DNA of 5,163 bases from an uncultured Acidimicrobiia bacterium (lineage in GTDB: Bacteria > Actinomycetota > Acidimicrobiia > UBA5794), in NCBI GenBank assembly GCA_905480055.1, contig CAJQOW010000280.1:1-5163 (forward strand), given 5' to 3'. Below are positions 1-4,613 of the stretch, in pieces; position 1 is the stretch's first letter; the number at the start of each line of letters is the position of its first letter. The notes beneath the pieces were generated by a model. It saw nothing but the letters and a program-made list of their open reading frames with translations. It did not search any database and was not told where the DNA came from. Both the position numbers and the translations under genes were made by a program.

Positions 1-371
1 CTTGCAAGATGGGGTGACAGAGTCTCGTCATCGGAGCCAAGGCCGCCGAGGTAGATGATCCGACCGACACCTGCTGTCTCGCACGCCTGGGCGAAGCTCA
101 ACGCGGCACGCCGGTCGGAATCCTCGAAGTCTTTGCCTTCACCCATCGAGTGAACCAGGTAGTACGCAGCATCGGCCCCAGCTAGGGCCGTGTGCAGGTC
201 GTCGCTCGTGAGCAAGTCGGCGCGGGCAACCTCGACATCTTCGATCCATGGGCGATCTGCGAGCTTGGCTGGGGTGCGAGCAAGGCACACGACGTCGTGG
301 CCGGCTGCGATGAGTTGTGGGACGAGTCGCCCACCGATATATCCGGTTGCGCCCGTGACGGCAATACGCAT
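1..371 (-). CDS. Atypical SDR / NAD(P)H-binding protein (5' part, truncated by window edge)
   Basis: The reverse strand reads from ATG at 371 to the window edge without a stop: 123 codons of the N-terminal half. The N-terminal Rossmann nucleotide-binding loop is TGATGYIGG (residues 6-14), followed by a beta-strand and Arg (ARTP, 31-34). YYLVHSM (70-76) and YLGGLG (107-112) are typical of extended or atypical short-chain dehydrogenases of the SDR_a5 group, which often carry a C-terminal DUF2867 domain; that part would lie outside the window. The expected role is binding NAD(P)(H) for an unknown redox or isomerase reaction in the cytosol; the substrate cannot be named. The start is supported by AAAGGA four bases upstream. 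It is divergent from the DUF523-DUF1722 gene across 127 nt, so the two may share control. The family assignment is secure at the level of NAD(P)-binding SDR; the DUF2867 subgroup is less certain. Confidence 0.88.
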   Translation of the reverse strand, partial: MRIAVTGATGYIGGRLVPQLIAAGHDVVCLARTPAKLADRPWIEDVEVARADLLTSDDLHTALAGADAAYYLVHSMGEGKDFEDSDRRAALSFAQACETAGVGRIIYLGGLGSDDETLSPHLA

Positions 372-375
372 GGTG

Positions 376-381
376 TCCTTT
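376..381 (-). promoter_or_regulatory. Ribosome binding site of the SDR gene
   Basis: AAAGGA on the minus strand lies four bases before ATG at 371. It is the only purine-rich stretch near the start and supports that codon. The spacing is a little short. Confidence 0.5.
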
Positions 382-481
382 GCGATGTTCGCTTTCTGTG
401 TTCGGAGTCCTGTCCCTTGCAGGATGACCCTCTCAGCTGGTGATCCGTGTCGCTTTGCTGCGTGGCGCTCAACTCCCGTAC

Positions 482-497
482 GTGCCATCCTTGGCAC
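482..497. promoter_or_regulatory. Perfect inverted repeat directly before the rudS-like start codon
   Basis: GTGCCA (482-487) and TGGCAC (492-497) are exact reverse complements separated by four bases (TCCT). The right arm ends one base before the ATG at 499. No Shine-Dalgarno sequence is visible here. The repeat could be a DNA operator overlapping the promoter, or, if transcribed, a 6-bp hairpin blocking the initiation region. A 6-bp arm can arise by chance, so the functional claim is weak. Confidence 0.3.
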
Positions 498-498
498 C

Positions 499-1479
499 AT
501 GACATCCATCGACATCACTCCTCCCGATCTCAGACCCATTCGCATCGGCGTGAGCAGCTGCATAATCGGCGAGGAGGTGCGTTGGAACGGTGGCCACGCC
601 CGCCAACGGTACCTCACCGACGTGCTGGCGCAGTTCGTTGAGTACGTGCTTGTGTGCCCCGAGGTTGAAGTCGGCATGGGTGTGCCGAGACCGACCGTGC
701 GACTGGTCCGAGATGGCGACGCTGTCCGCATGGTCGATCCGAAGAATGAGGTGGATTGGACGTCTGCGATGAATCGGCTCAGCAGGTCGCGTGCCTCCGA
801 GTTGGCAGGTGAGGGCCTCAGCGGGTTTGTGCTGAAGAAGGACTCGCCCACGTGCGGTCTTCAACGGGTGAAGGTCTTCCACGAAGGCGAGCAGGGCTCG
901 ACGAAGGACGGGCAAGGCCTCTTCGCCGCAGCCCTCGAACAGCGGATGCCGTTTCTCCCGATGGAGGAGGAGGGTCGCCTGAACGATCCGCGGCTCCGGG
1001 AGAACTTCATCGAGCGGGTGTTCGCCTATCGGCGCCTCACCGATCTGTTCAAACCGAGATGGACCGTCGGCGACGTGGTTGCATTTCACACCAGGGAGAA
1101 GCTGCTCCTCCGGGCGCACGACGAGATGCGCTACCGCGAGCTCGGGCGGCTCGTCGCCGATGCGAAGGGCATTCCGCGCTCGGCGTTCAGAGATCAGTAC
1201 TTCGACACGTTCATGGAGGCCCTGCAGCGACTGTCCACGGTGGCGAAGAACGTCAACGTGCTCCAGCACATGGTTGGGTTCCTCCGCAGAGCTGACGACG
1301 AGGACGGTCGCATCGAGATGCAGGAGGCGATCGAGGACTACCGATCCGGCCTCGTACCCCTCGTGGTTCCGGTCACGCTGATCCGCCACCTCGCCCGCAG
1401 GCATGACCAGCAGATACTACTGGAGTCGTCATACCTCAACCCACATCCGAAGGAATTGATGCTTCGCAACCACGCCTAA
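499..1479 (+). CDS. rudS: DUF523-DUF1722 two-domain protein, RudS-type tRNA 4-thiouridine desulfidase (YbgA family)
   Basis: The protein has 326 residues. The N-terminal DUF523 (TudS-like) domain covers about 14-155 and contains SSCIIGEEVRWNGG (19-32), CPEVEVGMGVPRP (53-65) and KKDSPTCG (113-120). Cys21, Cys53 and Cys119 are the only cysteines in the protein and sit where the TudS/RudS family binds its catalytic [4Fe-4S] cluster. The C-terminal DUF1722 (YbgA-like) domain covers about 190-326, with FHTREKLLLRAHD (196-208), NVNVLQHMVGFL (251-262) and YLNPHPKELMLRNH (312-325). Fused proteins of this kind have been described as RudS, which removes sulfur from 4-thiouridine in tRNA; the single-domain TudS acts on thiouracil or thio-UMP. 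Function here is by homology. ATG 499 is the first plausible in-frame start next to the domain; the upstream extension of the frame runs antisense to the SDR gene and is spurious. No ribosome binding site is visible. In E. coli, ybgA (DUF1722 only) is next to the photolyase gene; no photolyase occurs in this window. Confidence 0.88.
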   Translation: MTSIDITPPDLRPIRIGVSSCIIGEEVRWNGGHARQRYLTDVLAQFVEYVLVCPEVEVGMGVPRPTVRLVRDGDAVRMVDPKNEVDWTSAMNRLSRSRASELAGEGLSGFVLKKDSPTCGLQRVKVFHEGEQGSTKDGQGLFAAALEQRMPFLPMEEEGRLNDPRLRENFIERVFAYRRLTDLFKPRWTVGDVVAFHTREKLLLRAHDEMRYRELGRLVADAKGIPRSAFRDQYFDTFMEALQRLSTVAKNVNVLQHMVGFLRRADDEDGRIEMQEAIEDYRSGLVPLVVPVTLIRHLARRHDQQILLESSYLNPHPKELMLRNHA

Positions 1480-1547
1480 GACGCGGCGGGCGCGGTGTCC
1501 GAGCCACAGCACGGATGGGCATGAGCGCGGATGCAAGCTGCGTTTCC

Positions 1548-1553
1548 TAGCCT
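1548..1553 (+). promoter_or_regulatory. Candidate -10 hexamer for a leaderless transcript
   Basis: TAGCCT fits the TANNNT pattern of high-GC bacterial -10 elements and ends seven bases before ATG 1561, so transcription would begin at or next to the start codon. There is no Shine-Dalgarno sequence there, which agrees with a leaderless message. No convincing -35 was found. The placement argues for the 1561 start rather than the upstream ATG at 1531, which would lie before the transcription start. Confidence 0.4.
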
Positions 1554-1560
1554 GCCTGGT

Positions 1561-2055
1561 ATGGCTTCCTTCGACTTCACGAGCAAACCGTCTGGCCTGT
1601 GGAAGGCGTTCCTCGATGCACCGACATGGATCTTCCGTGCACACCTCGGTTTCGTGTTCGGCAACCGGTTCCTGATGATCGAACACCATGGCCGCAAGAG
1701 TCAGAAGCCCTACCGAACCACCCTCGAGGTCGCAGGACGTAACCCGGACCAGCACGAGTGGATCGTCACCTCTGGCACGGGTCACAAGGCTGACTGGTAT
1801 CAGAACATCAAGGCCGGTGGCGTCGATGCTGTATGGATCGGTTCATCTCGCACGCCGGCCGATCTGCGCTTTCTCGACGCCGAGGAGGCTGGAGCGGTAT
1901 TCGCCCAGTATGAGCATGACCACGGAAGGGCGGCCGTCAAGCTGATGGACATGATGGGTGTCTCGTACGACGGCACCGATGGCGGACGTATCGACATGAT
2001 GAACAAGATCCCGATGGTCGCATTCATCCCGGCAGCTTCGGGGTCGCCGACGTGA
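1561..2055 (+). CDS. Nitroreductase-family deazaflavin (F420)-dependent oxidoreductase, Ddn-like
   Basis: The protein has 164 residues from ATG 1561, close to the usual length of about 150 for the Ddn/FDOR split-barrel family. Diagnostic signatures are EHHGRKSQKPYRTTLEV (41-57), the cofactor-phosphate binding region, SGTGHKADWYQNI (71-83), and the final strand PMVAFIPAA (151-159). Known members bind reduced F420 and reduce quinones, nitro compounds or other electron-poor substrates; some use other flavins or heme-type ligands, so the substrate here is unknown. An in-frame ATG at 1531 would add ten residues without family similarity, and the -10 hexamer at 1548 argues against it. The stop overlaps the next start (GTGA, 2052-2055), so the two products are translationally coupled. 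The F420 family is one reason to place the window in or near Actinobacteria. Confidence 0.9.
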   Translation: MASFDFTSKPSGLWKAFLDAPTWIFRAHLGFVFGNRFLMIEHHGRKSQKPYRTTLEVAGRNPDQHEWIVTSGTGHKADWYQNIKAGGVDAVWIGSSRTPADLRFLDAEEAGAVFAQYEHDHGRAAVKLMDMMGVSYDGTDGGRIDMMNKIPMVAFIPAASGSPT

Positions 2056-2573
2056 CGACTCGACGGATACCGGCGTGGCGGAAGTGGCTCGGCATCGTGA
2101 TCTTCGTGCTCCACCTGATCCTTCCTGTCCTCGCTCTGATCCTGGTTCCGCTGTTTGGGCTTCCCGAGAGCGTCACCGCGATCCTGATCGGGCTGTCGGT
2201 TGTCGGTGGACCGGATGTGCTGCTGATCGCCTCGATAGCGATGCTCGGCAAGGATGGAGTCACCGAGTTGATGAACAGGTTCGGGTCTGTGGTCAAACGC
2301 ATCACGAAGTGGGATGCCGTCACCAGAACCCGCTACACCGTTGGCCTGTGGGTCGGGGCTGTCGCCCTGGTCCTGCCTACGGTCATCCTCTTCTTCTGGC
2401 ACGATTCGATCGCTGACATCAGCGGGGCACCGGGCTGGGGCTTCTGGGTGCTGCTCGCATCGACGTTCGCCTTCATCGGTGCGGTGATCTCGATGGGCGC
2501 TCCGCTGTGGTCACGCATTGAGGCGATTGTCACGTGGGACGCCCAGATCATCCTCCCCGAGGACGAAACCTGA
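2052..2573 (+). CDS. Four-helix integral membrane protein, coupled to the F420-type oxidoreductase
   Basis: The protein has 173 residues, starting at GTG 2052 inside the stop codon of the preceding gene; the GTGA overlap and weak GGGG upstream suggest coupled translation. Four hydrophobic segments are visible: about 13-34, 42-65, 96-116 and 128-150. A basic start (TTRRIPAWRKW) and the basic loop with KRITK (83-87) put the N-terminus and the middle loop on the cytoplasmic side by the positive-inside rule, and the acidic tail (ILPEDET) should also be cytoplasmic. The first hairpin, with VPLFGLP (32-38), IGLSVVGGPDVLL (46-58) and MLGKDGV (64-70), resembles the short two-helix unit that databases call a transporter suffix domain; this is a recollection of pattern and not a search. 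It could anchor or partner the oxidoreductase, for example in quinone chemistry at the membrane, which is inferred only from the operon. Confidence 0.8.
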   Translation: MTTRRIPAWRKWLGIVIFVLHLILPVLALILVPLFGLPESVTAILIGLSVVGGPDVLLIASIAMLGKDGVTELMNRFGSVVKRITKWDAVTRTRYTVGLWVGAVALVLPTVILFFWHDSIADISGAPGWGFWVLLASTFAFIGAVISMGAPLWSRIEAIVTWDAQIILPEDET

Positions 2574-2604
2574 GCTCATCTCACCCGGCAAACCATGAAG
2601 CACC

Positions 2605-2627
2605 TCTCCGGCCGGATCACCGGGAGA
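2605..2627 (+). other. Imperfect hairpin after the membrane-protein gene
   Basis: TCTCCGG (2605-2611) can pair with CCGGGAGA (2620-2627) with one bulged G. It lies about 30 nt after the stop at 2573. No T-tract follows, so it is at best a weak terminator or an mRNA 3'-end stabiliser. Confidence 0.25.
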
Positions 2628-2634
2628 CGGCGAC

Positions 2635-2660
2635 GGCTGCGGTTGGGCGCCGACGCAGCC
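2635..2660 (+). other. Perfect 7-bp stem hairpin, possible weak terminator
   Basis: GGCTGCG (2635-2641) and CGCAGCC (2654-2660) are exact reverse complements around a 12-nt loop. Together with the imperfect hairpin just upstream it forms a tandem structured 3' region of the 1561-2573 operon. The absence of a T-run makes intrinsic termination uncertain; Rho-assisted termination or no termination are alternatives. Confidence 0.3.
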
Positions 2661-2662
2661 AC

Positions 2663-2733
2663 GTAGGACGACCCGTAATCGGCGCAACTCGCGTTGGGTA
2701 GGGTCATCCCTACTAGGGCGGACCAAAGGTCCG
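2663..2733 (+). promoter_or_regulatory. Cluster of inverted repeats, probable operator/promoter region of the DUF1269-like gene
   Basis: Three exact inverted repeats are packed here. GTAGGG-TCAT-CCCTAC (2698-2713) has 6-bp arms. CCCTA-C-TAGGG (2708-2718) shares its left arm with the previous one. CGGACC-AAA-GGTCCG (2719-2733) has 6-bp arms. A degenerate copy, GTAGGACGACCCGTA, lies at 2663-2677. The centres of the two main palindromes are about 20.5 bp apart, close to two helical turns. The right end of the cluster is 48 nt before ATG 2782, where an activator site or a promoter-overlapping operator would be expected. The GGGAC/GTCCC-like arms recall targets of DevR/DosR-type response regulators, but the half-site spacing differs from the mycobacterial box, so the regulator is not identified. 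No clear -10 hexamer was seen. Confidence 0.55.
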
Positions 2734-2767
2734 TCGCTCGCAGCGCGTTCGAGCAGCGAGAAACCAC

Positions 2768-2774
2768 AAGGGAG
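2768..2774 (+). promoter_or_regulatory. Strong ribosome binding site of the DUF1269-like gene
   Basis: AAGGGAG is followed by seven bases and then ATG 2782. It is the best-placed Shine-Dalgarno sequence in the window and fixes the start. It suggests efficient translation, unlike the leaderless or SD-poor neighbours. Confidence 0.75.
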
Positions 2775-2781
2775 TAGATCC

Positions 2782-3315
2782 ATGTCCTCAGGTGACAACC
2801 TGGTCTTGTATGCCGCCGTGTACGGCGATGAGGGAACGGCAGCGTCCGATTTCGCCGCCCTCAAATCCGCCGATGAAGCCAACGACGATTTCAAGGTCCT
2901 GGGCTCGGTTGTTGTGTCCAAGGACGCCGACGGGAAGATCGAGGTGAAGGAGTCCGGTGGCGGCCAGATCGGTGGAGGCGCCTTGCTCGGTGGAGCCATT
3001 GGTGCATTTGTGGGGCTCTTCGCGCCGCCATTCCTTCTTGCGACGGCGATTGGTGCAGGCATCGGTGCCATCACAGGCAAGCTGGCCAAGAACCACGAGG
3101 AGAACAAGTTCGGCGTCGAGCTCGACCAGTACATGGACGCCAACTCCTCAGCGATCCTTGTCGTTATCGACAACCAGTACCTCGACGGTGTCGAGGCAGC
3201 GCTCGGCAAGGCCGATGAGCGGCTCAGCAAGGCGATCAGCAAGGGCGACTACGACGACATCGTGGACGCTCTGAACAAGGGTGGCGATGAGGTCGCAGAC
3301 GCCATCGATTCCTAG
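2782..3315 (+). CDS. Acidic DUF1269-like glycine-zipper membrane protein
   Basis: The protein has 177 residues. The N-terminal alpha/beta part, with NLVLYAAVYGDEGTAASDF (6-24) and SVVVSKDADGKIEVKE (42-57), resembles actinobacterial DUF1269 (COG4803) and related small stress-type proteins. A glycine-rich hydrophobic stretch (about 60-100, with repeated GxxxG spacing such as GGALLGGAIGAF) probably forms a membrane hairpin. A second alpha/beta part follows, with SSAILVVID (122-130), and the C-terminus is helical and acidic. I count about 30 Asp/Glu, 12 Lys and a single Arg (R147), with no Cys or Trp, so the protein is strongly acidic. Its biochemical function is unknown. It appears to be a single-gene transcript: palindromes and a strong ribosome binding site lie upstream, and a GC-rich hairpin lies 20 nt after the stop. 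The family call comes from pattern memory and a relative such as DUF6325 is possible. Confidence 0.78.
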   Translation: MSSGDNLVLYAAVYGDEGTAASDFAALKSADEANDDFKVLGSVVVSKDADGKIEVKESGGGQIGGGALLGGAIGAFVGLFAPPFLLATAIGAGIGAITGKLAKNHEENKFGVELDQYMDANSSAILVVIDNQYLDGVEAALGKADERLSKAISKGDYDDIVDALNKGGDEVADAIDS

Positions 3316-3335
3316 ACGCAACACACGTCCATGAA

Positions 3336-3363
3336 AGAGCGGGCCCTGCATTGGGCCCGCTCT
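3336..3363. terminator. GC-rich hairpin between convergent genes, likely terminator
   Basis: AGAGCGGGCCC (3336-3346) and GGGCCCGCTCT (3353-3363) form a perfect 11-bp stem with a 6-nt loop. It starts 20 nt after the stop of the DUF1269-like gene. The plus-strand tail (CTCGTTGTG) and the minus-strand tail (TTCATGG) are both poor in T, as is common in high-GC bacteria. It may serve both that gene and the convergent mscS gene, though it is about 145 nt past the mscS stop. Confidence 0.75.
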
Positions 3364-3509
3364 CTCGTTGTGCCTTCAGGTTCGATGCGCACTCACGTTC
3401 GGCAGTCGACTGCGATCAGGAGGTTCCGGTCGCAGCGGCCGAAGTGATGCGGTGCGACAGGTATCACCATCATCACGGTGTGCGCATCGCCGACGTCAGT
3501 TCATCGACC

Positions 3510-4427
3510 TCAGGTGGTGTCGGTGTGATCGGGCGTTGGTGGCTGCGGGGTTGCGGTTTGCGTATCCGAGGTGATGTCAAGCGCTGTGGTCGGTCCGCCA
3601 GCCTGTATCCCCGCCTTGTCGAGAGCGTTCTTGACAGCCTCGATGGCCGCATGTGCCACCGTCACGTCAGATTGCATCTTCGACGGATACCAGAAGTACA
3701 CGGTCACGATGAACGCGTCCTCATTGAAGCCGGATGCCAATGCAGTCGGGGCTGGATCGGCCACCACCCCTTCGGCCGATGCTGCAGCGTTGCGTATCAG
3801 ATCTATTGCAGAGGAAACGTCGGTACCCGACGGAAGGCTCAGGTCGAATTCTGAGCGCCGTGAGTCGAAAGCGGTGTAGACGTCGATCTTCTGCCCGATC
3901 ATGCTGACATTGGGGATGTGTGATCGGATGCCGTCGATCGACTTGAGCACCGTGGAGTGACTCCCGATTTCGAGTACGACACCCTCCTGGTCCAGGACTT
4001 CAATCTGGTCACCCACGGCGAACGCTGGCCGCAGGGTCAGGACCAATCCAGCGGACATGTTCTCGAGCATCGGTCGCAGCGTCAGCACAGCGACTACCAG
4101 GATCGCCACGATCAGGATTGCGGTCACGCTGAAGCTCGTGACGAGGCCGATCGCGATTGCGAGCCCAAGGAGCCACACGGACCACTTTGCAAACCGTCCT
4201 ACGTCCGTGACGAGCACTGCGGGCATATCCGGAACCCTGCGCATGGCACGCGTCGCCAAGCCTCGGACGAGATGACCCACCGGGTAGGAGACGATCAGCA
4301 CGACACCCGCGGCAAGCACCTGCCATCCGGTCACCTGGGACGAACTCAGCGCATTGTCAACCTCGTCGACCACGCTCGACTGGGCAACCAACGCTCCGAT
4401 GAGCCGCTGGGTGGCGTCAATTCCCAT
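3510..4427 (-). CDS. MscS-family small-conductance mechanosensitive ion channel
   Basis: The protein has 305 residues, close to the 286 of E. coli MscS. Three transmembrane helices are visible: TM1 about 35-56, TM2 about 80-98, and TM3 about 101-117. The pore-lining kinked helix continues into MLENMSAGLVLTLRPAFAVGD (120-140), which matches the family pattern of Asn, Ala-Gly and Pro-Phe before VGD. The beta domain follows (QIEVLDQEGVVLEIG, 141-155), with HIPNVSMIGQ (170-179) as the conserved IPN loop. The alpha/beta cage domain spans about 190-275. The last 20 residues are a Thr/Pro/Asp-rich tail of low complexity. The channel would open on membrane tension to release solutes under hypo-osmotic shock. 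The ATG is supported by AGGAGG ten bases upstream. The GUN4 gene lies upstream on the same strand, 186 nt away, so co-transcription is possible but a separate promoter seems likely. Confidence 0.92.
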   Translation of the reverse strand: MGIDATQRLIGALVAQSSVVDEVDNALSSSQVTGWQVLAAGVVLIVSYPVGHLVRGLATRAMRRVPDMPAVLVTDVGRFAKWSVWLLGLAIAIGLVTSFSVTAILIVAILVVAVLTLRPMLENMSAGLVLTLRPAFAVGDQIEVLDQEGVVLEIGSHSTVLKSIDGIRSHIPNVSMIGQKIDVYTAFDSRRSEFDLSLPSGTDVSSAIDLIRNAAASAEGVVADPAPTALASGFNEDAFIVTVYFWYPSKMQSDVTVAHAAIEAVKNALDKAGIQAGGPTTALDITSDTQTATPQPPTPDHTDTT

Positions 4428-4437
4428 GGGTTGGTTT

Positions 4438-4443
4438 CCTCCT
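4438..4443 (-). promoter_or_regulatory. Ribosome binding site of the mscS-like gene
   Basis: AGGAGG on the minus strand is a perfect anti-SD match, ten bases before ATG 4427. The spacing is slightly long but acceptable, and it supports this start codon. Confidence 0.7.
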
Positions 4444-4462
4444 GGCGGCTTGTTCGGCTTGC

Positions 4463-4494
4463 AGCGTAGAGGAGCGATGCAGGTCGGTCGTCAA
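4463..4494 (-). promoter_or_regulatory. Candidate promoter of the mscS-like gene
   Basis: On the minus strand, TTGACG (4494-4489) resembles a -35 and TACGCT (4468-4463) fits a TANNNT -10. The spacer of 20 bp is longer than the usual 16-18, so this is tentative. A start near 4456 would give a leader of about 30 nt containing the ribosome binding site. GGAATT overlapping the -35 could alternatively be part of an ECF-sigma element. Confidence 0.3.
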
Positions 4495-4546
4495 TTCCGG
4501 GGCGGATCGATGGCGTCGTTTTGGCTCATCGGCCTTCGTCGATCGT

Positions 4547-4568
4547 TCCGCGGACCGCGTTTCGCGGA
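4547..4568 (-). other. Hairpin-forming sequence between the GUN4 and mscS genes
   Basis: TCCGCG (4547-4552) is the reverse complement of CGCGGA (4563-4568), and a competing 5-bp stem with a TTT loop (CCGCG 4555-4559, CGCGG 4563-4567) lies inside it. It is 46 nt past the GUN4 stop. No T-tract follows on the minus strand, so a terminator role is doubtful. Nothing else apart from the mscS promoter and ribosome binding site was seen in 4428-4613. Confidence 0.2.
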
Positions 4569-4613
4569 GGGCCGGCGCGTGCGTTCCTCGTGCTCCGCCG
4601 TTCGCGTTGCACG

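Noticed and set aside
408..424. Small inverted repeat TCCTG...CAGGA in the SDR/RudS intergenic region
   Set aside because: The arms are only 5 bp with a 7-nt spacer; this is expected by chance.
190..498. In-frame upstream extension of the DUF523-DUF1722 reading frame
   Set aside because: It is antisense to the SDR gene, shows no family similarity, and the conserved domain begins shortly after ATG 499.
469..1404. Long open frame on the minus strand across the DUF523-DUF1722 gene
   Set aside because: It is antisense to a gene with clear family motifs and its product has no recognisable domain; long antisense frames are usual in GC-rich DNA.
1531..1560. Upstream ATG adding ten residues to the F420-type oxidoreductase
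   Set aside because: The extra residues have no family match, and the candidate -10 at 1548-1553 would place the transcription start after this codon.
1800..2402. 200-codon minus-strand open frame across the oxidoreductase/membrane protein junction
   Set aside because: It is antisense to two coupled genes with recognisable features, and its product is a charged low-complexity sequence.
2737..2760. Possible leader hairpin CTCGC...GCGAG between the palindromes and the SD of the DUF1269-like gene
   Set aside because: The stem is 5 bp and then mismatched, with competing pairings; it is not sufficient to call a riboswitch or attenuator.
2511..3242. 243-codon minus-strand open frame over the DUF1269-like gene and its promoter
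   Set aside because: Its product is a Ser/Pro/Ala-rich low-complexity sequence, it crosses the palindrome cluster, and the plus-strand gene has a strong SD and family similarity.
3466..3481. Near-palindrome CACCATCATCACGGTG in the convergent intergenic region
   Set aside because: Only the outer 4-bp arms match, there is no T-tract or gene start nearby, and it looks like a chance repeat.
3957..4469. 170-codon plus-strand open frame over the mscS gene
   Set aside because: The product is rich in His, Asp and Arg with no domain, antisense to a clear MscS channel with its own ribosome binding site.
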